Source: Sphingomonas sp. CCH9-E2
Lineage (GTDB): Bacteria; Pseudomonadota; Alphaproteobacteria; Sphingomonadales; Sphingomonadaceae
Assembly: GCF_001557215.1 (NCBI RefSeq)
Contig: NZ_LSJM01000072.1
Span: 1 to 19,300, forward strand
Reading direction: 5' to 3'
Length of the DNA stretch: 19,300 nucleotides
The notes under the pieces were generated by a model that searched no databases, was not told where the DNA came from, and was given only the letters and a program-made list of their open reading frames with translations. Of this stretch, positions 1 through 7,574 are shown piece after piece. A program made the translations under genes and the position numbers. Each line of letters opens with the position of its first letter. The stretch's first letter is position 1.

Positions 1-7
1 CCTATAG

Positions 8-112
8 CCCTCTCCCCTTCAGGGGAGAGGGTTGGGAGAGGGGAATGAATGGGAGGCGGCCCCAAAAAAAACAGGCCCCTCTCCCCGACCCTCTCCCCCG
101 AAAGGGAGAGGG
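8..112. repeat. Inverted pair of a ~36-base GC-rich palindromic repeat
   Basis: Two copies of the same unit lie in opposite orientation at about 8-43 and 76-112. Each starts with a hairpin (10-base stem CCCTCTCCCC at 8-17 with GGGGAGAGGG at 22-31; 9-base stem at 89-97 with 104-112) followed by a third GGGAGAGGGG arm. The reverse complement of the second copy matches the first at nearly every position, so the whole block can also fold as one long stem. It lies directly downstream of efp. Such units are common between genes in sphingomonads; that is family knowledge, not something this window alone shows. Confidence 0.8.
64..112 (-). terminator. Probable intrinsic terminator after efp
   Basis: Read on the minus strand, the hairpin at 112-89 begins 7 bases after the efp stop codon. 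A second GGGGAGAGGGG arm (86-76) and then a run of eight T (71-64) follow. The first arm can pair with either of two downstream arms. Only pairing with the distal arm places the stem next to the T-tract, so two mutually exclusive folds are possible. Confidence 0.6.
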
Positions 113-119
113 AGTCTTA

Positions 120-683
120 TCAGTCCGCCCGGCGGACGTAGGTCTGCTCGTACACATCGACCACGATGCGCGTGCCGCTGGCGATGTGCGGTGGGACCAT
201 GATGCGCACGCCATTGTCGAGGATCGCGGGCTTGTAGGACGACGATGCCGTCTGGCCCTTCACCACAGCGTCGGCCTCGACGATCGTCGCTTCGATCGTG
301 TCGGGCAGTTGGACGCTGATCGCCTCGTCCTCATACAGCTCCATGACGACGTCCATGCCGTCCTGCAGGAAGGCCGCCGCGTCGCCGAGAAGGTCGCGGG
401 GCAGCGTGGTCTGGTCGTAGGTTTCCTTGTCCATGAACACGAGCGAGTCGCCTTCCGGGTAGAGGAACTGGAAATCCTTGGTGTCGAGGCGGATGCGTTC
501 GACCGTCTCGGCCGAGCGGAAACGGACGTTGTTCTTGCGGCCGTCGCGGAGATTCTTCATCTCCACCTGCATATAGGCGCCGCCCTTGCCCGGCTGGGTG
601 TGCTGGATCTTCACCGCGCGCCAGATGCCGCCTTCATATTCGATGATGTTGCCGGGACGGATGTCCACGCCGCTGATCTTCAT
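120..683 (-). CDS. efp: Elongation factor P
   Basis: This is translation elongation factor P, which binds ribosomes stalled on polyproline stretches and promotes peptide bond formation. The 187-residue length is standard. The N-terminal KOW-like domain starts [19 protein letters not shown], and the domain I loop QPGKGGAY places a lysine at position 33, equivalent to the lysine that is post-translationally modified in lysine-type EF-P (position 34 in E. coli). No modification gene is visible here. The C-terminal OB-fold ends with a typical [18 protein letters not shown] block. The gene is last in a minus-strand run, 40 bases after the M23 peptidase gene, and is followed by the terminator-like repeat. 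No strong ribosome binding site is seen, but the start is fixed by family alignment. Confidence 0.97.
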   Translation of the reverse strand: MKISGVDIRPGNIIEYEGGIWRAVKIQHTQPGKGGAYMQVEMKNLRDGRKNNVRFRSAETVERIRLDTKDFQFLYPEGDSLVFMDKETYDQTTLPRDLLGDAAAFLQDGMDVVMELYEDEAISVQLPDTIEATIVEADAVVKGQTASSSYKPAILDNGVRIMVPPHIASGTRIVVDVYEQTYVRRAD

Positions 684-723
684 GGGGATCGCCTACAGTG
701 CTGAGAAAGACAGGCGGCGGCCC

Positions 724-1323
724 TTAGCGATCTACGCGCGATCCGGCAAGCAGCGGATAGGGGTCGATCGGCGTCCCTTGATGCCACCGCTCGCCCGCAG
801 CCATGCGGTTGACGCCGAAATGCAGATGAAAGTTGCCCGCGCCCGAATTGCCGGTGTCGCCGACATAGCCGAGCACATCCCCGGCCCGCAGCACCCTGCC
901 CTCTGCGATCCCCGGCGCATAACCCGCGAGATGGGCGTAATAATAGATCCACGCGCCATCGGTGGAGCGCTGGTAGAGCGTGATACCCCCGCCGCCGTTC
1001 GAGTAGAACAGCTTCTCCACCCGCCCGTCCGCAGCCGCGATTACCGGGCTGTTGGCGGGGGCGATGATATCGAGTCCCTCATGCGCCCGCGTACCACCGC
1101 CGCGCGCTTCACCCCAGTTGCTGCGCAGCGTTTCAACGCGCACGCCCCGCACCGGTACGATCAGCGCTCCGCGATGCGGGGCCTGCGCCGTTCGTGAAGC
1201 AACCGGCGTCAGCTGCGCGCTGGCGGTGCTCGGCTCGACCACGCGGATCGTCGCCGCGAGGAAGGCGATCAGCGCGACCGCGCAACCGCCGAGCACCCAC
1301 AGAACGATCCGCAGCCGGCTCAT
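724..1323 (-). CDS. M23 (LytM-type) metallopeptidase, membrane-anchored
   Basis: A 199-residue protein with one N-terminal membrane helix (residues 6-25) and a periplasmic M23/peptidase_M23 domain (about 75-195) that would cut peptidoglycan peptide cross-links. The zinc ligands are intact: H81 and D85 in HEGLD, and H168 of the HLH motif at 166-168, with catalytic H131 in YYAHL. It is therefore predicted to be an active enzyme rather than a degenerate LytM activator. The ATG at 1323 overlaps the stop codon of the upstream L,D-transpeptidase gene as ATGA, which decides this start over longer in-frame alternatives. That pairing puts a cross-link-forming and a cross-link-cleaving enzyme under translational coupling. 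The exact bond cleaved cannot be read from sequence. Confidence 0.92.
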   Translation of the reverse strand: MSRLRIVLWVLGGCAVALIAFLAATIRVVEPSTASAQLTPVASRTAQAPHRGALIVPVRGVRVETLRSNWGEARGGGTRAHEGLDIIAPANSPVIAAADGRVEKLFYSNGGGGITLYQRSTDGAWIYYYAHLAGYAPGIAEGRVLRAGDVLGYVGDTGNSGAGNFHLHFGVNRMAAGERWHQGTPIDPYPLLAGSRVDR

Positions 1324-2405
1324 TCCTGGAAGATCACCGGCGTGCCCGGTGACACCATCAGCGCCAGCCGCGCCGCGTCCCAGTTTGTCAGACGGATACA
1401 GCCATGGCTCTCGCTCCGCCCGATCAGATGCGGTTCGGGCGTGCCATGGATGCCGTAATGCTCCTTGCTCAGGTCGATCCACACCACGCCGACCGGGCTG
1501 TTCGGACCGGGCGGCAGCAGCGCGTCGGGCTTCTTGTCGCTGACGTCCCAGAACAGCTTGGGATTATAGTGGAAGTCGGGGTTGGTCGCGACGCCATTGA
1601 TCTTCCAGCTGCCGATCGGCAGCGGATCGCGCTTGCTCCCCGTCGTCACGTTGAACTGCGCCGCGAGCATGCCCTTGGCATCGAACACGCGCAGCACCTT
1701 GTCCGATTTGTCGACCACGATGCGCGCTGCCTTGGGCTGCACTGCGTTGACGTTGAGATCGGTCAGCGTGCGCCGCCACTCCGGCTTGATGTCGGCGGGA
1801 TAGTCGCGCGACGCGGGGATCGCATTCGGCACCTCCACCGGCACGCCGACTGCCAGCCGCGTGTCGGCGCTGTTGAGTTCGATCAGCACCTGTGGTGTCG
1901 TGTGGAACATCTCCGCCAGCTTCTCGAGCGCGCTGCGATAGCCCATCGTCTTCAGCTTCGCCTGCGCCTGCGGGTCGCGTGGCCACGGGCGGATGAAGGG
2001 ACCTGCCAGCATCTCCGGCGTCAGGCGCACGATCCGCGTCGGGCGGATCGCGCGGTGTGCGTGGAGCGCCTGCAGCGTGCGCGCATCGGTCTTGCCGGTC
2101 ACCGGGATCTGGCGCGTGATCTGAAACGCCTTCAGCGCCGCGGTCAACCCCTGCCCCTCGCGCCCGTCGAGCGGACCGGGCGGAAAGCCGAGCTGGTCCA
2201 GGATCGCCTGAACATGCAGGATGTCGCGGCTCAGCGCTGGCCTGGCCAGTGCCGCCGGCTGGCTCGCCGCGTTCTGCGCCTGCACCGCCACCGCGCCACC
2301 CGACGCGATTGCCATCGCCGCGATCAATCCTGCCACACCCTTACGCACACGCATTCTCCGTCTCGTTACAGCGGGATAACGAGGCAACACCGGCGCGGTT
2401 TCCAT
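1320..2405 (-). CDS. L,D-transpeptidase (YkuD domain) with peptidoglycan-binding and LysM-like regions
   Basis: An exported murein L,D-transpeptidase, expected to form 3-3 peptidoglycan cross-links or attach proteins to peptidoglycan in the periplasm. With the ATG at 2405 the protein has 361 residues: a signal sequence (hydrophobic core about 23-43, cleavage after VQAQ), a PG_binding_1-type helical region (about 58-115), a LysM-like segment (about 155-193, with LAEMFHTTPQVLIELNSA) and a C-terminal YkuD domain (about 227-359). The active-site signature is complete: HGTP at 320-323 and SHGCIRL at 333-339 with nucleophile C336. The ATG overlaps the stop of the upstream gene as TGATG. An internal ATG at 2354 (MRVRKG) would give a more classical signal peptide and remains possible. 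Confidence 0.93.
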   Translation of the reverse strand: METAPVLPRYPAVTRRRMRVRKGVAGLIAAMAIASGGAVAVQAQNAASQPAALARPALSRDILHVQAILDQLGFPPGPLDGREGQGLTAALKAFQITRQIPVTGKTDARTLQALHAHRAIRPTRIVRLTPEMLAGPFIRPWPRDPQAQAKLKTMGYRSALEKLAEMFHTTPQVLIELNSADTRLAVGVPVEVPNAIPASRDYPADIKPEWRRTLTDLNVNAVQPKAARIVVDKSDKVLRVFDAKGMLAAQFNVTTGSKRDPLPIGSWKINGVATNPDFHYNPKLFWDVSDKKPDALLPPGPNSPVGVVWIDLSKEHYGIHGTPEPHLIGRSESHGCIRLTNWDAARLALMVSPGTPVIFQE

Positions 2406-2812
2406 CAATAGCGGTTGCGCAGCCGATCAACCGTCGCGGCGGGATGCGCCGATGGGTCTTCGCGCACCTCGCCCTCGATCGCGGCGCGGATCGCCTCGAT
2501 CTCGGTATCGCTGCGATGTTCGATGCCGATGAACTCGTTCCGTGCCCCCTCGATTGCGCGGATCAGCTCGTCAAGCTTGGCCTGCAGCGCCGCCGCGTCG
2601 CGGTTCTGCGAATTCTGGATCAGGAACACCATCAGGAAGGTGACGATGGTCGTGGAGGTATTCACGATCAGCTGCCACGTGTCCGAAAAGCCGAATATCG
2701 GCCCGGTCAGCCCCCAGCCGACGATCAGCAGCACCGCGACGATGAACGCCACCGGCTGCCCCGCCAGCGCGGCGATGCGACCGGCGACGATCGTGAACAC
2801 CCGGTCGAGCAT
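2405..2812 (-). CDS. Low-affinity iron permease family small membrane protein
   Basis: A 135-residue protein with two hydrophobic helices (about 19-38 and 50-68), the hallmark block GFSDTWQLIVNTSTTIVTFL followed by MVFLIQNSQNRD, and a charged, amphipathic cytoplasmic-looking tail beginning AALQAKLDELIRAIEGARNE. This matches the bacterial members of the low-affinity iron permease family (Iron_permease Pfam family). The family name comes from a fungal iron transporter; iron transport by the short bacterial proteins is largely unproven, so the substrate is uncertain. A good ribosome binding site (AGGGGGA) precedes the ATG. It lies 18 bases after thiE and its stop overlaps the start of the L,D-transpeptidase gene. 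Confidence 0.85.
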   Translation of the reverse strand: MLDRVFTIVAGRIAALAGQPVAFIVAVLLIVGWGLTGPIFGFSDTWQLIVNTSTTIVTFLMVFLIQNSQNRDAAALQAKLDELIRAIEGARNEFIGIEHRSDTEIEAIRAAIEGEVREDPSAHPAATVDRLRNRY

Positions 2813-2830
2813 CTGCCTGTCCCCCTGCGA

Positions 2831-3520
2831 TCAGCGCGCCGCGTTGAGCACGGCATCGAACGCGCGCACCGCTGCGGCTTCGTCGCCATTCCATACCGCA
2901 CCCGACACGGCGATGAAGTCTGCTCCCGCGCTCACCAGCGGCGCGGCATTGTCCGGCGTGATCCCGCCGATCGCGACGCAGGGAAGCTCGAACACCGTCG
3001 TCCACCACGACAGGATCGCGGGGTCGGGACGGTGCGTCGTCGCCTTGGTCGTGGTCGGGTAAAAGGCGCCGAACGCGACATAATCCGCGCCGGCCTCTCC
3101 CGCCTCCATCGCTAGATGGCGGCTGTCGTGACAGGTCACGCCGATCTGCGCCGCCGGGCCGAGCACGCTGCGCGCCTCACGCGGGTCGCCATCGCCCTGC
3201 CCCAGATGCACGCCATCCGCGCCCAGCCGTTTGGCCAGGCTGATGCTGTCATTGACGATGAACGCGACCTCGCGGTCGGCACAGATGCGCAGCAGCGGTT
3301 CGGCGAGCCGCGCCGCCTGATGCTGGTCGACGTCCTTGACGCGGAACTGGAACGCCGCGACCGGCCCGGCGTCGAGCGCGCGGGCGAGCCGGCCGGGAAA
3401 GGCGCCATCCACGTCGAGCGGCGAGATCAGGTACAGCTGGCACGGCGGGCGGCTGTCGTCGCGCTTGAACTGTGCAGCGAATTCGGGGCCGAGCGGCGGC
3501 AGGTCGTCATCATCGATCAT
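2831..3520 (-). CDS. thiE: Thiamine phosphate synthase
   Basis: Couples 4-amino-5-hydroxymethyl-2-methylpyrimidine diphosphate with the thiazole phosphate carboxylate to make thiamine monophosphate, in the cytoplasm. The 229-residue TIM barrel shows the expected signatures in order: QFRVKD (58-63), ND (90-91), DGVHLGQGD (102-110), CHDS (130-133), DYVAFGAFYPT (146-156, phosphate/thiazole side) and AIGGI (183-187). About 20 extra N-terminal residues, rich in Asp, precede the barrel. The ATG at 3520 has only a weak upstream ribosome binding site. No other thiamine gene is nearby, and no THI-box riboswitch is seen in the 40 bases separating it from the upstream gene, so it is probably transcribed with its neighbours. 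Thiamine diphosphate is the cofactor of the transketolase encoded farther along. Confidence 0.95.
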   Translation of the reverse strand: MIDDDDLPPLGPEFAAQFKRDDSRPPCQLYLISPLDVDGAFPGRLARALDAGPVAAFQFRVKDVDQHQAARLAEPLLRICADREVAFIVNDSISLAKRLGADGVHLGQGDGDPREARSVLGPAAQIGVTCHDSRHLAMEAGEAGADYVAFGAFYPTTTKATTHRPDPAILSWWTTVFELPCVAIGGITPDNAAPLVSAGADFIAVSGAVWNGDEAAAVRAFDAVLNAAR

Positions 3521-3560
3521 GTCGCGCTGATAGGCCGTGGCGCGGCAGACGGGAAGCCCG

Positions 3561-4607
3561 TCAACGCGCGCCCGCGATGACCTCCGCCTGCCGCGTGTGG
3601 ACGGCGTCCAGTTCGACCCGTGTGGTTCGCAACACCTGCATCACCGACTGGAGGTCGTTCAGTGTGAGCGGAGTCTGGGTGGCGCGCTTGCCCGCGGCGC
3701 GGATCGCGGCGCTGTACCGCTTGGCGATCGCGAAACTGTCGCGGTACATGCCGATCGCAGTGTGCGATTTGGTGAGCATCGCCTTGGCGCTGCGCCCTTC
3801 GGCATCGGCCCCGGTCTCCAGCGTCAGCGCCATCGCCTTGGCTTGCCCCGTCTCGACCGAGGCCATTCCGGCGGCGATCACCTTGTCCATATCGTCGGCG
3901 ATGCGCAGCATATCAGCAGAAAATGTCGGATCGCGCCGACGGAGCGAAACATGCCCGTTCGCCGTCATCAAGCGCGATGCCGAACGGAAGTAGAGCTGCT
4001 CGAACCGCATGGCTTCGCGGCCCGGATCGTCCGCTTCCAGCGTCGCCATCCATACACCGGCCATGGTTTCCTGTGCCTGGAACAGCGTTTTCGCCGAACC
4101 GACCAGTTGCGTCAGCGCCCCCTCCGCTGCCTTGATATCCTTGCGGGCCAGTGCTCGCAGCACCGGGGGAAAGGAATCGAGCACGGCGTCGAGCTGATCG
4201 AGCGTTCGCGCCATTTCGACCTTCACCGCCGCCGTTTGGACCTCCGGAGCCAGTTGGAGCGTCGGAAAGTCGGGGCTTGGCAGCGCGGCGAGCTTCTGAC
4301 GGGCATCAACGATCGCGCGCTTCACCTTTGCGAGAACGGGCAGGAAGCGCGCTTCAGCGGCCACGAAATTGCCGCCGCTGGTCGCCGCCTGCCATTCGGG
4401 ACCCAGCGTCCGCACCTCGTTCATCGCCGGCGTGACGGCACCGTCGAGCGCCAGCACCCATTCGCCAAAAGCGACGAGTTCGCGGTGCGCGGTTTCTGCC
4501 TCCCCGGCCGCCGCCACCTTGGCATCGCCGCGGTCGGCGGCACTGGCTCCGCCGGTCGGCATCAGGACGAGGCACAACCCCGCCGCAAACAGCTTCAACA
4601 CCTTCAA
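3561..4607 (-). CDS. Exported alpha-helical protein of unknown function
   Basis: I do not recognise this gene. It encodes 348 residues with a clear signal peptide (KVLKLFAAGLCLVLMPTGGASA) and a mature part that is almost entirely predicted helix: many Ala, Leu, Glu, Lys and Arg, no cysteine in the mature part, no catalytic motif that I can name. The pattern of long amphipathic helices suggests a periplasmic helical bundle or coiled-coil protein. No ATG exists at the signal peptide; TTG at 4607, preceded by GGGGGC at a suitable distance, is the best start, with an in-frame GTG two codons later as the alternative. It lies between fba (67 bases upstream) and thiE (40 bases downstream), and may head the thiE-efp transcript or extend it. 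Confidence 0.8.
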   Translation of the reverse strand: MKVLKLFAAGLCLVLMPTGGASAADRGDAKVAAAGEAETAHRELVAFGEWVLALDGAVTPAMNEVRTLGPEWQAATSGGNFVAAEARFLPVLAKVKRAIVDARQKLAALPSPDFPTLQLAPEVQTAAVKVEMARTLDQLDAVLDSFPPVLRALARKDIKAAEGALTQLVGSAKTLFQAQETMAGVWMATLEADDPGREAMRFEQLYFRSASRLMTANGHVSLRRRDPTFSADMLRIADDMDKVIAAGMASVETGQAKAMALTLETGADAEGRSAKAMLTKSHTAIGMYRDSFAIAKRYSAAIRAAGKRATQTPLTLNDLQSVMQVLRTTRVELDAVHTRQAEVIAGAR

Positions 4608-4674
4608 ATTGCCCCCGAATCGCGATGTTCAGGGACAGAGTGTTGCCTTGGCCGCCAAAGGTCGAGCGGAAACG

Positions 4675-5580
4675 TCAGACGGTGGCCATTGCCTTGGTCG
4701 TCGATGCCGCGTGGATCGCGTCGATCGCCTCACCCAGCGATGCGTCGAATTCGGCGTCGGTCATGCCGTGGCGCAGATCTTCGAGCAGCGCGCGGCTGAA
4801 GCTGGCGATCATGCCGCGGTTCTTCGCCAGTTCGGCACAGGCCTCGGGGCGCTTGAAGCCGCCGGACAAAGCGACGACGCGCAGCACCTTGGGATGATCG
4901 ACCAGCGGGTCGAACAGGCCGGGGGTCGCGGGGATCGACAGCTTGAGCATCACCTGCTGGCCCTCGGGCAGGGCGTCGAGCGCCTTCAGAATCTCGTCGC
5001 GCAGGATCGCGTCGGCCTGCGCGCGTTCGGGCGACTTGATATTCACCTCAGGCTCGATGATGGGCATCATGCCGTGGCTGAGCACCTGGGCGCCGATCTC
5101 GAACTGCTGCTTGACGACCGCGGCGATGCCCTCGGCATTGGCGAGGTTGACGACCGAGCGCTCCTTGGTGCCGAACACACCGAGGTTCTTGGCTTTCACC
5201 AGCAGCGCATCGAGATCGGGCATCGGCTTCATCAGCTGGACGCCGTTTTCCTCGGCCTCAAGGCCCTTGTCGATCTTGATGAACGGCACGACGCCGCGCT
5301 CGATCAGCGCGGCAGGGGTCGGCTTGCCATCGACCTGGCCGTCCATCGTGCGTTCGAACAGGATCGCGCCGATCACCTTCTCGCCGCTGAAGCTCGGCGC
5401 GGTGATGATGCGGCTGCGCATCGCGTGGATCAGGCCGAACATCTCCTCTTCGGTCGCCCAGGCATCTTCGGAAACGCCATAGCCGGCCAGCGCCTTGGGC
5501 GTCGAACCGCCGGACTGATCGAGCGCGGCGATGAAGCCGTTACCTTCGGCAATCTTGGCGGTCATTTCGGCGGTGTTCAT
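4675..5580 (-). CDS. fba: Class I fructose-bisphosphate aldolase
   Basis: Cleaves or forms fructose 1,6-bisphosphate from dihydroxyacetone phosphate and glyceraldehyde 3-phosphate through a lysine Schiff base. The 301-residue protein carries the class I markers: IKIDKG (101-106), PIIEPEV (173-179, catalytic glutamates) and the Schiff-base lysine K213 in MLKLSIPATPG. It is a eukaryote-like Glycolytic-family aldolase, not the zinc-dependent class II enzyme. The start at 5580 has an AGGG site nine bases upstream; an in-frame ATG at 5589 is less well placed. It follows pgk by about 100 bases. In sphingomonads, which mostly degrade sugar by the Entner-Doudoroff route, the enzyme is expected to serve mainly gluconeogenesis and pentose synthesis; that is family inference. 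Confidence 0.96.
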   Translation of the reverse strand: MNTAEMTAKIAEGNGFIAALDQSGGSTPKALAGYGVSEDAWATEEEMFGLIHAMRSRIITAPSFSGEKVIGAILFERTMDGQVDGKPTPAALIERGVVPFIKIDKGLEAEENGVQLMKPMPDLDALLVKAKNLGVFGTKERSVVNLANAEGIAAVVKQQFEIGAQVLSHGMMPIIEPEVNIKSPERAQADAILRDEILKALDALPEGQQVMLKLSIPATPGLFDPLVDHPKVLRVVALSGGFKRPEACAELAKNRGMIASFSRALLEDLRHGMTDAEFDASLGEAIDAIHAASTTKAMATV

Positions 5581-5681
5581 CGCTGGCATCCCTGTTCCGA
5601 CACTTTGTTGCGCGGCCTATTGCAGCGCGGCAACGGTCTGAAAAGCCTGACAACGATAGCCAAGCGACCGAAAAAATGCCG

Positions 5682-6872
5682 TCAGCGCGTCAGCGCGGCC
5701 ACGCCCGGCAGTTCCTTGCCCTCCATCCACTCCAGGAACGCGCCGCCGGCGGTGGAGACGAAGCTCATCTCGCCCGCGACGCCCGCCTGGTTGAGCGCGG
5801 CGACGGTGTCCCCGCCCCCGGCGACCGAGACGAGCGACCCTTCCTTGGTCAGCGCGGCGACGGTGTGGGCGAGCGCCATGGTGGCGGTGTCGAACGGCTT
5901 GGTTTCGAACGCACCGAGCGGGCCGTTCCACACCAACGTGCGGCAATTCTTGAGCACGTCCGCCAGCGCCTCGCTCGCCGCCGGGCCGATGTCGAGGATC
6001 ATCTCGTCGGCGGCGACCTCATGGACGTTGCAGGTGCGCAGCGACGGCGGGTTGGCGGCGAATTCCTTCGACACCACCACGTCATAGGGCAGATGGATGG
6101 TGCAGTTCGCCCGGTCGGCGGCGTCGAAGATTTCCTCGGCCGTGCCGGTCAGTTCATGCTCGCACAGCGACTTGCCGACATCGACGCCACGTGCGGCGAG
6201 GAAGGTGTTGGCCATGCCGCCGCCGATGATCAGGTGATCGACCTTGCCGACCATCGCTTTCAGCACATCGAGCTTGGTCGAGACCTTGGCGCCGCCGACG
6301 ACCGCCGCGACGGGGTGGTCGGGGTTGCCCAAGGCCTTGTCGAGCGCGTCGAGTTCGGCCTCCATCTGGCGTCCCGCGAATGCGGGCAGACGGTGCGCCA
6401 GCCCCTCGGTCGAGGCATGGGCGCGGTGCGCGGCGGAGAAGGCGTCATTGACGTAGAGGTCGCCGAGCGCGGCGAAGCGGTCGACCGTCGCGGGGTCGTT
6501 CTTTTCCTCTCCGCCGAAGAAGCGGGTGTTTTCGAGCAGGCCGATATCGCCCGGCTGGAGCGTCGCGACCGACTCCGCGTCACCCTCCCAGTCGATATAG
6601 CGCACCTCGCGACCGAGGACCTGGCTGAACGGCCGGGCGAGCTGCGCGGTCGAGTGTTCGGGGCTCGGCACCTTAGGACGGCCGAAATGGGCGAGGATCA
6701 GGACGATTGCGCCCCGGTCCGCGAGTTCGGCGACGGTCTGGACAGCCGCGCGGAAGCGATTGTCGTCGGTCACCGCGCCATCGGCCATCGGCACATTCAG
6801 GTCTTCGCGCACCAGCACCCGCTTGCCGGTGATGTCGCCCATATCGTCAAGGGTCTTGAATGCACGCGTCAT
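5682..6872 (-). CDS. pgk: Phosphoglycerate kinase
   Basis: Transfers the acyl phosphate of 1,3-bisphosphoglycerate to ADP, giving ATP and 3-phosphoglycerate. The 396-residue length is normal. The N-terminal substrate domain has [22 protein letters not shown] and LAHFGRPK; the C-terminal nucleotide domain has [10 protein letters not shown] and the glycine-rich GGGDTVAAL close to the end. The ATG at 6872 overlaps the stop of the MOSC gene in an ATGA, so pgk translation is probably coupled to that upstream gene. It belongs to the tkt-gap-MOSC-pgk-fba minus-strand cluster, which supplies the product of gap directly to this enzyme. Confidence 0.98.
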   Translation of the reverse strand: MTRAFKTLDDMGDITGKRVLVREDLNVPMADGAVTDDNRFRAAVQTVAELADRGAIVLILAHFGRPKVPSPEHSTAQLARPFSQVLGREVRYIDWEGDAESVATLQPGDIGLLENTRFFGGEEKNDPATVDRFAALGDLYVNDAFSAAHRAHASTEGLAHRLPAFAGRQMEAELDALDKALGNPDHPVAAVVGGAKVSTKLDVLKAMVGKVDHLIIGGGMANTFLAARGVDVGKSLCEHELTGTAEEIFDAADRANCTIHLPYDVVVSKEFAANPPSLRTCNVHEVAADEMILDIGPAASEALADVLKNCRTLVWNGPLGAFETKPFDTATMALAHTVAALTKEGSLVSVAGGGDTVAALNQAGVAGEMSFVSTAGGAFLEWMEGKELPGVAALTR

Positions 6873-7324
6873 GGTTCGATCCTGATGCTGTCGCCGACGG
6901 CAATGGTGCCGGGCGTGATGACTTTGGTGAGAGCGCCGCCGCGCCAGTCGGGCGTGAGCGCGGCGCGAAGCCCATCGGCCAGCGCCTCCATCCGCTCACA
7001 GGGTTCGGTTTCGCAGGTGATTTCGAGCACGACGTCCGCGCCGATGCGGATGCGGGTGCCGGGGGTCTGGGGCAGGTCGAAATCCTCGACCAGCAGATTG
7101 GCACGACGCTGTTCCCAGGGAAGCGAATGCCCGACCTGCGCCATCGCGGCGTCCCAGTCGTTCGCTTCGATCAGGCTGACCTGCCGCTTGTACGGCTTGC
7201 CCTTCATCGCGCCGCGAAAGTCGCCGCCGATCCCGCCTTCCAGCGTGACGGTGGCGTGGTCGATGGTCTCCATCGGCCCCTTGGGGATGGCGTGGCGGGC
7301 GATGCCGGTGATGCGGCCGGTCAT
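6869..7324 (-). CDS. MOSC domain-containing protein
   Basis: A 151-residue stand-alone MOSC protein. MOSC domains (named after the molybdenum cofactor sulfurase C-terminal region) bind molybdenum cofactor or handle sulfur, and the group includes YiiM-type reductases. Visible signatures are GIGGDFRG (31-38), KRQVSLIEA (46-54), RRANLLVE (73-80), and a pair of cysteines C104 and C109 in [11 protein letters not shown], the latter in the usual position of the conserved MOSC cysteine. A GGAG site sits eight bases before the ATG. It is placed between gap and pgk, with a 4-base overlap into pgk and a 250-base spacer from gap. No molybdenum cofactor biosynthesis gene is in the window, so its substrate is unknown. 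Confidence 0.88.
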   Translation of the reverse strand: MTGRITGIARHAIPKGPMETIDHATVTLEGGIGGDFRGAMKGKPYKRQVSLIEANDWDAAMAQVGHSLPWEQRRANLLVEDFDLPQTPGTRIRIGADVVLEITCETEPCERMEALADGLRAALTPDWRGGALTKVITPGTIAVGDSIRIEP

Positions 7325-7339
7325 GCGATCGCTCCGATT

Positions 7340-7363
7340 GAACGGGTAGTGGAATACCCGTTC
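7340..7363. promoter_or_regulatory. Perfect 9-base inverted repeat upstream of the MOSC-pgk pair
   Basis: GAACGGGTA (7340-7348) and TACCCGTTC (7355-7363) form a perfect stem with a six-base loop, ending 16 bases before the MOSC start codon. On the minus strand a TTGTCA box (7370-7365) directly precedes it, with no convincing -10 box at the right distance. It could be an operator, a 5' leader hairpin or an attenuator. The rest of the 7325-7574 spacer shows only the gap-end palindrome and weak short frames. Confidence 0.5.
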
Positions 7364-7535
7364 CTGACAAGTCTGACGTTTTTCGCCATGTGTATGCGCG
7401 TGTCAGGCTGACGGTTCGGGATGCTGTTTGGGGCTGGACATGGGCGAAGATGCGTCATGCCTCGACCCTAACCGAAACGGGATGTTGTAGGAAAGCGGGA
7501 GGGCGCGTCACTGCGGCAACTCGCCGAATGACAGA

Positions 7536-7570
7536 CCCTCCCCTAACCCCTCCCGCGAGCGGGAGGGGAG
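7536..7570 (-). terminator. Palindromic repeat at the end of gap, possible terminator
   Basis: CCCCTCCCG (7547-7555) and CGGGAGGGG (7560-7568) form a perfect 9-base stem with loop CGAG, five bases after the gap stop codon on the minus strand, followed by a third GGGGAGGG arm. No T-tract follows. The arrangement (hairpin plus an extra purine-rich arm) is the same as in the repeat at 8-112 but with a different core sequence. It would separate tkt-gap from MOSC-pgk transcription, at least partly. Confidence 0.55.
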
Positions 7571-7574
7571 CTTG

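Noticed and set aside
1..120. Possible CRISPR-like repeats in the GC-rich arms at the left edge
   Set aside because: The units are inverted, not direct, with no regularly sized spacers; they are palindromic intergenic repeats.
1324..1482. 53-codon N-terminal extension of the M23 peptidase
   Set aside because: It lies inside the transpeptidase gene, lacks homology-like features, and would bury the membrane helix; the ATGA-overlapping start is preferred.
3521..3560. Possible thiamine riboswitch before thiE
   Set aside because: Only 40 bases separate thiE from the upstream gene, too short for the THI element, and no CUGAGA/ACCUGA-type core is present.
3537..7349. Series of long plus-strand frames opposite the 3561-7324 genes
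   Set aside because: They are complementary-strand shadows of the exported protein, fba, pgk and MOSC genes, with Arg/His-rich translations and no recognisable domain.
7321..7389. 22-codon minus-strand frame (MAKNVRLVRNGYSTTRSIGA, then IA) whose stop overlaps the MOSC start
   Set aside because: The ATGA overlap is tempting as a leader peptide, but there is no ribosome binding site and the frame is dictated partly by the inverted repeat it crosses. Kept only as a note; ribosome profiling would settle it.
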